DNA of 64,000 nucleotides. Source: Cephalopachus bancanus (Eukaryota > Chordata > Mammalia > Primates > Tarsiidae). Under the pieces are notes generated by a model, which was not told the DNA's origin, searched no databases, and was given only the letters and a program-made list of their open reading frames with translations. This document shows positions 14,111 through 26,609 of this stretch, piece by piece. The stretch lies in assembly GCA_027257055.1 (NCBI GenBank), contig JAPVLO010000097.1, forward strand, positions 1,860,001 to 1,924,000. The letters run 5' to 3'. How positions within the stretch are numbered: position 1 is the stretch's first letter; each line of letters opens with the position of its first letter. The translations under genes and the position numbers were made by a program.

Positions 14111-14387
14111 GGTGTTAGAAGCCTAGAGGAAAACTTCTGAATTTTGGCTCAGAAACGTTTCTTGGGTTTTGCTTTCATAGTTCTGCAATGTTGGAATTGA
14201 AAATGAGACAACTTATTGACCCTTGGTATTCTGATGTGTGGAACACTGATAACCATTTAAGATTTAAGAATTTCTGAACCTTAAACCATTATATGTTGCC
14301 AGAAAAAACTTATTAATTCAAGCTTTCTACAGTTTACAAGTGTTTTCACATTCAGGATTTTATTTAATTCTCAGGACAAATAAAATT

Positions 14388-14419
<32 letters not shown>

Positions 14420-14951
14420 CAGATAAAGAAACCAAAAGTCAAAGAACTAAAGTGGTTTACTCTGGGACATATGGTTAATACATAGAAAACCCACAAATTA
14501 AGGTACTGGTCAAGATGCACCGAATAAGTGAAGTTCAGAGTGCAGGTGGGTAATTACTATGTGTCAATCGTTGTTGTGGGTGCTTTATACATAATATCTT
14601 ATTTGTCACAAAATTGCTACAAGGAAGAAATTGTCACCTCCACCGCATTAATGCGGTGACTATATATATATCACTTGCCCAAAGCTTCTCTCTCCCAAGG
14701 GGTAGACATGTTTCAAGCCTAGGGCTAGTCAAATTCAACTTTCATACTCTTTCCATGATAAAAAATTGTGACAAGTTAAAGTAGACTTCAGATTTACCTG
14801 GTAAGAATGTGATGCCTGTCAAGGCTGATGGAACTGATGGTTTGGTCTTTTAGAGTTTTTTTTTTTTAAATGGTACATGAATTATAATGAACAGTATTGG
14901 TATATGACAGTAAACTAAGCTTTGTTGCAGCCAAAGTATGAAATGATATTT
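14111..14951. other. Non-coding sequence with a poly-T tract
   Basis: Unique sequence with a T-run at about 14392-14418. The run may be the reversed tail of a decayed retroposon, although nothing recognisable is attached to it. Confidence 0.4.
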
Positions 14952-15247
14952 GTATTTTTGTTTACTTTATTTGTTTTGAGTAGAGTTCTCACTCTGTCAC
15001 CCAGAGTGAAATGCAGAGGCACAGCCTTGACCTTCTGGGTTCAGGTGATCCCTCCACCTCAGCCTCCTGAATAGCTGGAACAACTGGCATGCACCACCTC
15101 ACCCAGCTAATTTTTAAATTTTTTCGTAGAGATATGGTCTCTCTATGTTGTCTAGAATGGTCTCAAACTCTTGTGCTCAAGCAGTCCTCCCGTCTTGGCT
15201 TCCCAAAATGCTGGGATTACAGGCGTGAGCCACTGCACTCAGGTTTT
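14952..15247 (-). mobile_element. Old AluJ-like SINE, minus strand
   Basis: Reverse complement of a general primate-type Alu: TCTCACTCTGTCACCCAGAG, then CCTCAGCCTCCTGAATAGCTGG, and GCTGGGATTACAGGCGTGAG at the 5' end of the element. It is more diverged than the local lineage-specific copies. Confidence 0.85.
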
Positions 15248-15424
15248 GATATTTTAAATGACACACGTGCAACTAACTTTTGTGGGTTAATATTCATCAG
15301 ATAGGTTCAGTGTGCACAACTCTGAATCGTAAGAGCACTAAGAAATTAAATACCTGATACCTTATCCTAAAGCAAATTACTAAAATATAGTCTCATGGTA
15401 ATTTAGGATAATTGTACTTACCTG

Positions 15425-15925
15425 AGAGGAGCTGTGGTAGCAGAATGATGGTATCTCTCAAAGATGTCTATGTCCTGCTCTCCAGAACTTGTAAGTATGT
15501 GAGGTTATACGGCATAATTGAATTAAGGTGGCAGGTGAAATTAAGTTAGCTAATCAGTTGATTAAAAAAAGGGATATTATCCTGGAATTTCCAGGTGAGA
15601 CCAATGTAGTCACAAAGGTCGTAAAAAAATGAAAGGAGCAGGAGAGAGACAGAGGGAAATGACTACAGAAAAAATGATTCAAGAAATGCAAAGTTGCAGA
15701 CTTTGAAGATGGAGGAAGGGAACCACAAACCGAGACTGGCAAGTTCAGGAAAACAGATTCACCATTAAGAGCATCTAGAAAGAGCGTAGCCCTGAAAACA
15801 TCTTGATTTGAGTCCAGTAATATCCATCTCAGACTTCTCTACAGAACAGTAGATAATGAATTTATGTTGTTTAAATTACTAATTTAATGTGTTTTTTTGC
15901 AGAATCAATAATAAACTAATAGAGG
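15425..15925 (+). mobile_element. MLT1-like (ERVL-MaLR) solo LTR
   Basis: The order of blocks matches MaLR LTRs: CAAAGATGTCTATGTCCT near the start, GTTAGCTAATCAGTTGA, a purine-rich middle with GAAGATGGAGGAAGG, then GATTTGAGTCCAGTAATATC..TCTCAGACTTC and finally AATTTATGTTGTTTAAATTAC..AATAATAAACTAATAG. No internal MaLR sequence follows, so it is probably a solo LTR. It is heavily diverged and the ends are approximate. Confidence 0.65.
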
Positions 15926-16116
15926 AGTGTCATAGAAATTAAATGAGATGAGAGATAGATAACCTGGTATACAGTAGATATTCAATAATTAGTAATAGTA
16001 GTTATTCAATAAGTAATAATTAGTACTTTAACAAAGTTTTATTTTCTTTGGCTACTAAAACATTTTTAAATAGCTGAATTTTTTTTTGTATCTTGAAGCT
16101 TATTTTGTGTCTTATT

Positions 16117-16450
16117 AAGTAGCCCTTTGGGTAGGGTGCAGTGGCTCAAGTCTGTAATCGCAGCACTTTGGGAGAACGAGGTGAGAGGATTACCTGAGCC
16201 CACAGTTCGAGAACAGCTTGGGCAACTTGGTGAGACCTCATCTCTACAATAAAAAAAATCAAAAAAATTAGCCAGGCATGGTAGCACACACCTGTAGTTC
16301 GACTACTTAGAAGGCTGAGGTGGAAGGATGGTCAGAGCCCAGCAGGTCGACCTTGGGGTGGCTGTGAGCATGCTACTGCACTCCTACCTGGGTGATGGAG
16401 TGAGACTCCAACTCAAAAAAAAAAAAAAAAAGGATAAAATCAAGTAGCCC
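16117..16450 (+). mobile_element. Alu SINE, full length, plus strand
   Basis: Dimeric Alu of the undeleted local type (GGGCAACTTGGTGAGACC) with an expanded AATAAAAAAAATCAAAAAAA linker and a 17-A tail. The 9-bp target duplication AAGTAGCCC is at 16117-16125 and 16442-16450. Confidence 0.92.
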
Positions 16451-19400
16451 CAAATTGTTCTATACAAACTCATGTAAAGTGTTGGTTTGTAGACAGTTTT
16501 TATACATAGAGACTCATGGGTGATCGGCAAGTTTGGAATCAAATTTATCTCTCTGTTACTTTATTGCTGTATTTAGCTGTACAGTGAGAAAACTTAGTTA
16601 ATTTTTTAAATGTTAAAGGAAAGGAAGACAAAACAAGACAAACACATTTTCAAAAAGTGAAAACATCTACTAGGTGTATTCAGAGAAATAATTGATTTTA
16701 TTTACCATTTTAGAAGTTCATTAGAATTAGTTCTATTACTGTTTGTCCTATTCATATTATTTGCCACCTTGATTATTCATATTTTATTAATTTTGTTAGT
16801 AAAGGTATTTATAATTGAGGAAGTTTGCTATGAGTGAGTTAAAAAACAGAGGCTAAATAGTAAAGAAGTCATGTGCTTAATACCAGTTTTGTAGGTAGAT
16901 CACAAGATCTGCGTTTAAAACTCCTTTATTTCTTAAGAATAAGAAACAGAAGGTAAAAATTATTCTAAACCATCATGTGCCATCATGAATTTAGGGGTTG
17001 TGGATATTAACAGTAAACAATAGAGACAACACTTCCGTCCTGCTGGTGTAGAAGGCAGACAATTAATCAGATAAGTAAAGCAAATGTTTATTTGTCTTAA
17101 GGCAATATGGAACTGGATGCATTTAAAATTCTGATGATTAATTTTTAGAATTAAAAAGCTTGAAGTTTAGTCAGCTACAGAGTGAAATAATGGCTTACTT
17201 TTTTGACATTATATAAAAATAAACAATTTTATATAAGTGAAACCTCTTCCTGTAAAAGTTTTTGTTTATATGTTCTGCATTTAAACAAATTGGGCGTAAA
17301 GTTTAAGTTCTTATTTGGGTATTTTATGAACTTTGGAATAGAGCATAGTAAACATAATTTAACATTTGATGATTATTCAGCCCATTTTTATTGCAAAGAT
17401 GAACTCTGAGACTATTTAACTCTGAGTCTGAGACTGATTAACTCTACGCAAATGGCTCCAAACTGTTATGATTTTATAACTAATAAATTTATCAAAAATA
17501 TTTTTTTTCTTTCTTGGTTCTTTTATGGTATCTACTTGATTTTTGCAGTTCCTTTGCTGCTATCTTTTAGTGACCTTATTTCTGACTTTGAATTTGAGAG
17601 AACCACATTTGGTAATTTTGGCTTTAAAATATAGTATAGGTCTTAAGTAAAAATTTCGCAAAAAGTGCTCTCTAAAAGCAAAGGCATTAGTCCATTCACT
17701 TTGAGTCATAGATACTTGTGTTTTCAGAGAATTCTGAGGCTCACTTCTAAGATCCTGTTTTTATCTACTATTGCTGAGTTTGGTCTGCAAATAAGGTAGC
17801 CATGCATGGATAATTTCTGATCAATTCCTCAGATGCAACTCTGCTTAAACATAGTTTGTAGTCAGAATACTTGAATGCATTTTGTTCATTTTAATTAGGT
17901 GTTTTGCAGATCATGAATCCTGTACCTCTAGATCTGGATTCTAAAATACAGTCTGGTTAAAGAAACTCCTTAATGCAGTTTTCTGAATGCACCATATGCT
18001 CTTTCCTTAATTTTTGTGGCTCATGGGTTTTCAAGTGAGAATACACTCTTCATTCAATGAATGAAATAATTTTCTTTTATTCTCACACATCCCAGTGTGA
18101 ATGTTCAAAGGAGTCAGCCTTATCTAATTTTCAAAGTCTCAAAATGCCCACCATAATTCTAACTTCCTGGTAGATAAGATCTTCCTTCATGGGATTCTAG
18201 AAATTCTATTCTGGGAAAATATAGTAAACATTAGAAAAAATAGCTTAACAACAACAAATAATTATTTGAAAAACACCATGATCTTAAGAAAACAACAAAG
18301 AGATGACAATAAGGTGTCTTAAACTTTAGTGAATATAGCTTTAACTTACAATCAAGAAAGCCATAACCAAAGGTATTTTATGTGTGTATATATGAGGCTA
18401 AGGAAATTAAGTGAATATCCTAAAGTAATGTCTTTAGAAAGGAAAAGAACTAGGATGTGAATTTGGGACTTTGGTTCCTTAATCTAGACTATTTTCTCTT
18501 TAATACCATGCCATGCTCCATTGCTATGCAATTTAAATAATAATAGCTGCAATGTTTTTAAATTTATTTGAATCTTCATATCAATTGCATAATGGTATGT
18601 ATGTTTAATCTAATTTAAGAGTTCAGAAAGCTGAAGTGAAGGAGGTTCTGTAAAGGCTACATCTCAGTCAGGTTTTTATTATTTCAAACACTTTGTACAA
18701 TGCTGAAAATAATAACCACTCTATATCTAAGAATAGAGTATATAATAAAAGTCCTTTGAGAGATGCAAATACTATTGTTAGATTTTATTATTTTATCTAT
18801 TTTAAGATAAAAGAAAAGCTGAACTATAGGCCGGAAAAAAATTAGTCTTCTATCTGAGCCTGGACCAACCCTACAAAATTTCACTTACTTTGCATAAAAT
18901 TATTAACTGTGCTCACCCAGACACTTGGACAAATTGCTTTCCTGATTAAGACAGAGACTTGCTTTGGGCAAAACAAACAATCTGACATACACAGGACTCA
19001 ATTAACTTAACTGTGGAACTCATAAAGTATACATTTGCTCTCTAACCATCTATAACTCTGATTATTTTTTCACATGTAGGCAGTTCCTGTCTCAGATGAT
19101 TGGTTTGGAAGTTAAGAATACCCTTTCTTCTGACCTATTTTTTCTGTTTGTTTAATAAATGCTAAATCTGGAAACATGGGTTGATGCCTCATTATCGAAA
19201 AGATAATAATCTTAATTTTAATATTAATATTGGAGAAAGCAAAATGCCCTGAATGATATTTTACTGATCAGGGTAGATCTCTTTTCCCCTAGACTTCATT
19301 TTTTTTTTCGGAGTGACTTTCATCAGGAATTGGGTATCACTTCTAACTCATTTTCTATGTCTCATGCCTTTCTATGGTATGGTTGGAAAAAACGTTTGTA

Positions 19401-19949
19401 TAATATAGTTCTTTCTTCTTTTTGGGAATAACTGCCTGCTGAAAAGGTATACTGGCCTGCTCCCCGTTGTGGTGGGGGCTCCTCAGAGTAGGACCTGTGC
19501 CTGTAGGGAGTATACTGTATTCTGCTAAGTAAACCTGTGTAAATATGAGGAAATATATTAGCAAGTCATCTGACCAAAGATTCAAAACTGTATCTCCAAC
19601 TAGATTTAATAATGATAATAAAGACTTTTATGAGTCAAATTTTCACTGTTGTTTCACTGTTGGTCTATATTCTCCCTCTATTCCTCTATCTCTGCCTGTT
19701 TCTCAATTCTGAACCCCAAAAGGGAAGACAGATAATAGTTATTAACCTCCTACAAGGCTAGTATCCAAAATATCTGACAACCAATCCAGTTCGATTTGAG
19801 AAGCTGGTCCGAGGCAGAGGATATGCCTAGACATCAGACTATCTGATTTCCTAAATTGATAACACATACTTGCAAAGTGCTTGTAAATAGAACAGAGGTT
19901 ATTCATTCATTTATTTATTTATTACTTCATTTATTTAAATGTAAGAAGC
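16451..19949. other. AT-rich non-coding stretch
   Basis: About 3.5 kb with no recognisable gene, RNA or interspersed repeat. Open frames such as 17203-17409 and 18684-18884 have no family signature. Confidence 0.4.
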
Positions 19950-20269
19950 CAGACACTTTTTCTTTTTTTTTTTTTTTTTGAGTTGGAGTCTCACTCTGTC
20001 ACCCAGACTGGAGTGCAGTGGCCGCTCCCGGCCACGGCAGCCTCGACCTGCTGAGCTCTGGCGATCCTTCCGCCTCAGCCTTCCAAGTAGCCGGAATTAC
20101 AGGCAGGCGCTACCACGACCGGCTGATTTTTTGATTTATTGTAGAGATGAGGTCTCATTGCCCAGGCGGGTCTCGAACCCGCGGGCTCAGGCAATCCACT
20201 CACCTCAGCCTCCCAAAGGCGAGGGATTACAGGCTGAGCCACCGAGCCGGGCTTTCAGACACTTTTTCT
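19950..20269 (-). mobile_element. Alu SINE, full length, minus strand (deleted subfamily)
   Basis: Poly-T then a complete reversed local-type Alu, with GGTCTCATTGCCCAGG showing loss of ACTTG from the left arm. The 14-bp target duplication CAGACACTTTTTCT is at 19950-19963 and 20256-20269. Both duplicates are identical. Confidence 0.95.
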
Positions 20270-20918
20270 AATGACATTATGTTATATTTGCAAATGGTAT
20301 CTATCTATCCATGTGACTTTACTACATTCATTTGTTCATTCAATAACCATCTATTGATCGCCCCTTGTGTGCCAGATATTACTAAGCTAGACACCAGGGA
20401 CACAAAGATAAACAAATATAGTCCCTATCTTCAGGAAACACATGGGGTTAAATGAGTTCAAGTGGCTTAATCCTGGTTTTTAGTAATAAGGATATTTGAA
20501 TTTTTCTCTTAAGGTATTTTATGAGCATTAAAACATGTCTAATATACAAATATACATAAATAAATTCTGAAGCTTCATCTTAGAATCGACGTGTCCTTAA
20601 AAATAATTCTTGTTGTATCAGGGCTTACAATTTGCATTATTAGAGAAATTTTGATTGTTTCTCTTGTTACAAAGCAAGTTTATTTTTTCTAGAATTTATC
20701 CAGATTGTATAGTTTAAAATTTTTTTCATATAGAAATGTTTTGTTTATCTGTTTTGTTTCTTAGTGTCTGCCCCAATGAGTTCAATTTTTTGTTACTTTT
20801 CTTTGTTATTTGAGTTTTGATTATCTGTTTTTCCATTTTTATACCTATGTATCTGCAATTAATCAGCTTTTTAAAAATCATTCTGCCTTTATTGTAATTC
20901 TTTGGACACTCTATTTTT
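20270..20918. other. Ancient repeat-like and unique sequence
   Basis: The segment 20320-20455 (TTCATTTGTTCATTCAATAACCATCTATTGA, then TGTGTGCCAGATATTACTAAG and a GGAAACACATGGGG end) resembles an old, widely dispersed mammalian repeat, but I cannot name its family confidently. The rest is AT-rich unique sequence. Confidence 0.4.
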
Positions 20919-21285
20919 AAACATAATTTCCTTTATTGCAATAGTTTTAGGGGTACAAATGATTTTTGGTTACATGGCTGCCTTGTATGGTGGTGAAAAT
21001 GTCTGGGCCTTAAGTGTACCTGTCACCCCCGTTAGTGCACATTGTACCAGAGAGGCAATTTTTCATCCCTCTTTGGCTTCCCACCCTCCCTCTTCTAAGT
21101 CTCCAATGTCCACTATACCATTCTACAAGCCTTTGCAGACCGCTAACCTAGCTATCGTATTTGGTTTTCCATTTCTATATTACTTCAGTTAGGTGATGCT
21201 CTCCTTTTCCATACAAGTTGCTGCAAAATCCTTTATTTTGTTCTTTCTTATAACTGAATAATGTTAGATTAATGTATGTGTATAT

Positions 21286-21317
<32 letters not shown>

Positions 21318-21694
21318 CATGACATGTATACATATAACATTTTTATTACCCACTCATCAGTTGATGGGCATGTAGGTTAATTGTACAATTTGCAATTGTG
21401 AATTGTGCTGCTATAAACATGCTGGTGCAGGTGTCTTTTTTTTGAATAACAACCTCTGTTCTTTTGGGTACATATCAAGTAGTGAGATTGCTGGATTGGT
21501 AGATCTTTTTTTAATTCTTTGAGAACTCTCCATACTGATTTCCATTGAGGTTTTATTAATTTGCACTCCCACAAATAGCATATAAGCATTCCCTTTTCAT
21601 CGCATCTGCACCAACATCTGTTTTTTGATTTTTTAGTAATGACCATTCTGACTGGTTTAAGGAGATGTCCAATTGGGGTTTTAATTTGCCAAGT
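20919..21694 (-). mobile_element. LINE-1 3'-end fragment, minus strand
   Basis: Starts with the reversed 3' end of an L1 (TTTATTGCAATAGTTTTAGGGGTACAAA) and runs back into the ORF2 C-terminal region (21377-21646 reads on the minus strand with CRCDEKGMLICYLWECKLI, the C-terminal cysteine-rich motif of L1 ORF2). It is 5'-truncated. Its 3' sequence differs from the other L1s here, so it is an older subfamily. Confidence 0.82.
21286..21335. repeat. (TA)n / TATACA-rich tract
   Basis: Alternating TATATATA followed by ACATATACATATA units inside the L1 fragment. Confidence 0.85.
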
Positions 21695-23085
21695 GCTAAT
21701 TTATTTTATTTTTTGTTTTTAATTTTTTTATCTTAACTATGTGGGGTAGAATTCAGGGTTAGGTATACAAATGTTCATTGTGCAGATACCCTTTTTGATG
21801 AGGTGTTCCCCTCCCACCTGGCAGTTTTCCACTACTGCCAATCCTGCCGCCGCCCCAGTCCTCTCCTAGCAGTTTCCCACTACAGCCAATCCCTTTTTTA
21901 TAGTATTACGGTAGTTGTTCAAGGTCTGCTTATGAGTGAGAACATGTGATATTCAGTTCTCTGATTCTGTGATAGATCACTCAGTATTATAGACACTAAG
22001 TCCATCCAAGTTGTTACAAAGTTCATAATTTTGTCCTTCTTTATGAGTGTGTAATATTCCATCATATATATATACCACATTTTAAAAAATCCAGTCTTTT
22101 TTCAATGGGCAGCACGGTTGGTATCATTTTTTTGCTATTGTGAATAATGCTGCAATAAACGTGTGTGTTCAGGTATCTTTTTCATAGAGTGATTTGAGTT
22201 CCTCCAATTATATTCCCAGTAGGGTAATTGTGGGGTTGTATGGGAGGTTAATTTTTAGATCTTTTAGGAATTGCCACCCTGTATTCCACAGAGGCTATAC
22301 TAGTTTACACTTCCGTCAATAGTGTAGAAGTATTTCCTTTTCACTGCAGCCTCTCCAGCATCTGTTGTCTTTTGAGTTATTGATGATGGCCACCATGACT
22401 GGAGTTAGGTGGTATCTCATTGTGGTTTTAATTTGCAATTCTTTGATGATTAGTGAGACTGAGCATTTTTTCATGTATCTGTTGGTTGTTCATATGTCTT
22501 CTTTTGAGAAGTGTCTATTCATATCTTTTGCCTACTTTGTAATGGGGCTGTTCGTTTTTTTCTTTTCAGCATGTTTGAGTTCCTTATAGATCCCAGATGT
22601 TAGGCCTTTGTCAGACATACAGTAGGCAAATATTTTTTTCCAGTCTGTGGGCTATCTACCCGCGCTCTTAATGTTTTTTTTGGCTTTGCAGAAGCTTGTC
22701 AATTTGATGAGGCCCCACTTGTGTATCTTATCTCTTATGGCATGGGCACTTGGGGTTTTGATCAGGAATTGGCTGTCAATTCCAATTTCCATAAGGGTGT
22801 CTCCTGTGTTTTCTAAAGTTCTTATATTTTGAGGTTTTACGTTTAGGTCTTTAATCCATTTAGAGTTGATTTTTGTGTATGGTGATAGGTAAGGGTCTTG
22901 TTTTAATATTCTGCATGTGGTTAACCAGTTTTCCCAGCACCATTTACTGAATAGGCCCTCCTCTCCACAGTGGTTGATGGTGGAGGCTTTGTTGAAGATG
23001 AATTGGTTGAGAAATTGATGCTTTGCTTCTGGAATCTCTATCCTGTTGGTCTATGTGCCTGTTTTTGTACCAATACCAGCCTGTT

Positions 23086-23425
23086 TTGATTATTGTAACT
23101 TTTTTTGTTTTTTGTTTTTGTTTTGTTTTGTTTTGAGTTGGAGTCTCACTCTGTCGTCCAGACTGGCGTGCAGTGGCCACTCCCGGCCACTGCAGCCTCG
23201 ATCTGCTGGGCTCTGGCGATCCTTCTTCCTTAGCCTTCCATGTAGCTGGAACTACAGGCACGCGCTACCACACCTGGCTAATTTTTTGACTTATTGTAGA
23301 GATGAGGTCTCACCAAGTTGCCCAGGCGGGTCTCGAACCCGCGGGCTCAGGCAATCCACTCACCTCAGCTTCCCAAAGGCACGGAATTACAGGCTGAGCC
23401 ACCGAGCCCGGCTTGATTATTGTAA
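23086..23425 (-). mobile_element. Alu SINE inserted in the LINE-1, minus strand
   Basis: Reversed local-type Alu of the undeleted subfamily (CACCAAGTTGCCCAGG). The tail region is GTTTTTTGTTTTTGTTTTG. The 13-bp target duplication TTGATTATTGTAA, which is L1 sequence, is at 23086-23098 and 23413-23425, so the Alu arrived after the L1. Confidence 0.95.
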
Positions 23426-23750
23426 ATTTATAATAAAGTTTAAAGTCTGAGAGCATGATGCCTCCCACTTTTTTTTTTTTTTTTTGCTGCGGATTGTTTT
23501 GGCTATTTGTGGTTATTTATGTTTCTGTATGAATTCCTGTATTGTTGTTTCCAGGTCTGAGAAAAATGCTGCTGGTAATTCAATGGGCATTGCATTAAAT
23601 ATGTAGATTGTCTTTGGTAGGATGGACATCTTGACAATGTTCATTCTTCCAACCTATGAGCATGAACTATCTTTCCATTTGTTTGTGTCATCTTTGATTT
23701 CTTTGAGCAGTGTTTTGTAGTTTCATTGTAAAGGTCTTTGACTTATCTCG

Positions 23751-24098
23751 TTAGGAAGATACCAAGGTATTTCGTTTTTGGGGGTTGGCTATAATGAATG
23801 GGATTGTGCTTTTTATTTGAGTTTCTATTTGTTTATTATTGGTGTATTTTATACCTGAGACTTTGCCAAAGTCCTTTATCAGTGCAGTTAGGTTTTTGAC
23901 AGATTCTGTTGTGTTTTCGAGGTATAGAATCATGTCATCTGCAAAGAGGGATAACTTAACTTCTTTTCCTATTTGGATACCCCTGATTCCCTTCTCTTGT
24001 CTGATTGCTCTCATTAGAACTTCCAATACTATGTTGATCAGGAGGGCTAAGAGTGGGCATCCTTGTCTTGTTCTGGTTTTCAGGGAAAATAGTTCCAA
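23751..24098 (-). pseudogene. LINE-1 ORF2 reverse-transcriptase fragment
   Basis: About 115 codons of the RT palm of L1 ORF2p, the protein that nicks target DNA and copies L1 RNA into it. The thumb-side motif TRTRQGCPL, then [18 protein letters not shown] carrying the catalytic aspartate pair, and a following [12 protein letters not shown] are readable. The fragment is bounded by stops and frameshifts, and neighbouring pieces of ORF2 lie in other frames on both sides. It is a dead relic inside the 21708-25343 element. Confidence 0.85.
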
Positions 24099-25356
24099 AT
24101 TCTGTCTGCTTAGTTTGGCAGTATGTTGTCTGTGGGTTTCTAGTAGATGGCTTTTACTATTTTGAGGTATGTTCCATCTATGTCTAGATGTTCTAGGGTT
24201 TTTATCAAGAAGGGGTGCTGGATTTTATCAAAAGCTTTTTCTGTGTCTAATGATATAATCATGTGGTTTTTTTCTTTACACCTGTTGATATATTTAATTA
24301 TGTTTATGGTCTTGTAGATGTTGAACCAGCCCTGCTTCCCGTTGATGAAGCCTACTTGGTCATGGTGAATGATTTTTGAGATGTATTGTTGGATCTAGTT
24401 TGCCAGTCTTTTTGATAATTTTGGCATCGATGTTCATCAAGGATATTGGCCTGCAGTTTTCTTTCTTTGTTGGATTTTTACCTGGTTTGGGTATCAGTGT
24501 GATGTTAACTTCATAAAATGATTTGAGGAGCGTTCTATCTTTCTCAATTGTCTGGAATACTTTGAACAGGATTGGTATCTGCTCCTCCTTATATGTTTTG
24601 TAGAATTCTGCTGGAAAGCCATCTGGTCCAGTACTTTTTTTTGTAGGTAGTTTTCTTATGACAATTGATATCCTGGGTTGTTTCTGGTCTATTTACGGTC
24701 TCAATTTCTTCTTGTTTCAACCTGGGAAGGTTGTGTGATGTCAGAAAATGCTCCATTTCATTTAGGTTTTCGAGTTTGTTTCCATACAGTTTTGCATAGT
24801 AATCACTGATAATCTTTTGTGTTTCTTCAAGTCAGTTGTGACTTGATCTTTTGAATTTCTGATTGTGTTTATTTGGACTTTTTTCTCTCTTTTTCTTGGT
24901 CAGTCTAGCTATGGGTCCATCAATCTTGTTTATTCTTTCAAAAAACCGGCTTTTGGTTTCATTGATTTCTGTGTGTGTGTTATATTTTTGTCTTCTATGT
25001 CCCAAATTTGGGCTTTTGTTTTGGTGATCTGGAGTCTTCTGCTGAAGTTAGGGTTTTGGTGGTCTTGCTTTTCCAGCTTTCTTAGGTGATTTGTTAGGCT
25101 GTTAACTTGTGATGTTTTCATTTTCTTCATGTGTTTGTAGAGATATGAATTCCCCTCTTAGAACTGTTTTCATGGCATTGCAGAAATTTTGGTAAGATAT
25201 TTCTTTGTTTTCAGGTATCTTTTAATCTCTGTTTTGATTTCCGTGTTGACTCAGGAGTTGTTTAGCTCTTTGGACATTCTTGCTCTTATTTCTTGCTTCC
25301 TTTTACCTTTCTTAGATTTACTTTTTTGATTTTCACCATTATTGCTCATTTATTTT

Positions 25357-25856
25357 CAGTATTTCTTTGTATATATTTTCTTATAGATGAATATTTACAA
25401 AAAGCCCACTAAGTATTGCCTTAACTATGTTGCCCAAATTTTACCATGTAATACTTTTGCTGAGTTTGTGTTAAATAATTCAGAATTACTCAGGAAATGC
25501 TTTTTGTTAAAAGGTATAGAGCCTGTTAAATGTCTTCAGATCCACTTATCCCCTCAGAATCCTGTTTTAGGCTTTTCAGGGAAAGTCCACTGTAGTCCCA
25601 CATTTTATCTTGGAGCGTAGTTGTTTTTCCCGGAGTATTATTTTTCTGATAGTGTGTGACTCTTTCTGAATTTCTCTAACTACTTAAATCTTGAATTACT
25701 ATCTTTTTGCCCACTCCAGTAAAGCAGCTCTTGCAGCTTCCTGGTCATTGCTTTCCACTTGGATTCTGGGAAACTTACCCTGGCATGTACAATTTAGGAG
25801 TCAACCAAAGATGGCAGTGAATTTTATGTGGGTTTTTGGTCTCTATTCTTTTTTTT
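25357..25856. other. Unique non-coding sequence
   Basis: About 500 bases, no gene or named repeat seen. Confidence 0.35.
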
Positions 25857-26125
25857 TTTAAACATCCTTCTAAAAAATCATCTTTGTTGAGATAAAATTT
25901 ACATACCAGAAATATTCATTAACTGTCCAGTGTTTTTGTGTGTATTAATTTTAAAAAATAAGCTAAGCAGACAGAACATAAATTTGAATAAGTTAACCAA
26001 ATTTAATTGTACAGTTCAATGGCATCATTATTTTCACAATGTTTTACAAACATTGTCCCTAACTATTTCCAGAACTTTTAATCATTCCAACAGAAACTCT
26101 GTAACTCTGTAACCATTGGTCTCTA
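25857..26125. mobile_element. Old L1M-type LINE fragment
   Basis: ATCTTTGTTGAGATAAAATTTACATACCA, then TTAATTGTACAGTTCAATGGCATCATTATTTTCACAATG and CCAACAGAAACTCTGTAAC match the familiar 3' end of ancient mammalian L1M elements. It is strongly diverged, so the orientation is left open. Confidence 0.6.
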
Positions 26126-26609
26126 TTCGTTTAAGGATTACTTCCACTAATTTCCAATCAGTTTTGTACCCCCATGCTTCAATCTCTGACTCTTCATCTA
26201 AGCAAAAGAGCTGCTTTCTGCTTGAGCTGTCTTCTTATTCACACAACCAACTGGAGAGTTTTTTTTTCAGGCAAAAAACTGGTCTTGCCAAGTGCTCTTC
26301 TCTTCTCTCAAGCGTCACATCTTCATTTACTGCCTGCTTTGGTCACTCTTCAGTGCCTTCCAGATTTGCTTTTTTAAAATACATTTTCACAGTTTAATAT
26401 TTGTAATAAGCAGAAGAATTAGTTTAATGCAACTTACTTCATTCTTATCAGAAGTGAAACATGTAACTACATGTGTCCCATACTATATGTCCCTTACCCT
26501 GATAACATAAGAAACTTAATATGCTGCTATCTATCTTCAGTTCCCATCCCTCCTTGACTCTATTGCCATGTTGGTGTATTATGGAGTATCAGTTTCTGAT
26601 TCTCATAAA
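26126..26609. other. Unique non-coding sequence
   Basis: About 480 bases. The overlapping open frames at 26116-26510 are in different frames with no recognisable product. Confidence 0.35.

Larger units (their letters stand above)
21708..25343 (-). mobile_element. LINE-1, 5'-truncated, minus strand, interrupted by an Alu
   Basis: Reversed L1 whose tail is the T-rich run after 21702. The 3' UTR (21720-21960) has CTATGTGGGGTAGAATTCAGG and a duplicated block CAGTTTTCCACTACTGCCAATCC. ORF2 follows backwards with many breaks: the C-terminal cysteine motif near 22350, reverse transcriptase with [11 protein letters not shown] in 23751-24098, and a linker region in 24930-25130. It ends in the endonuclease-RT linker, so the endonuclease, ORF1 and 5' UTR are missing. 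A possible target duplication is GCTAATTTATTTT at 21695-21707 against GCTCATTTATTTT at 25344-25356 (12 of 13). Confidence 0.85.

Noticed and set aside
22944..23261. Apparent human-like ORFs in Alu and L1 on both strands
   Set aside because: Reading through an Alu that is inserted in an L1; these are common artefactual frames.
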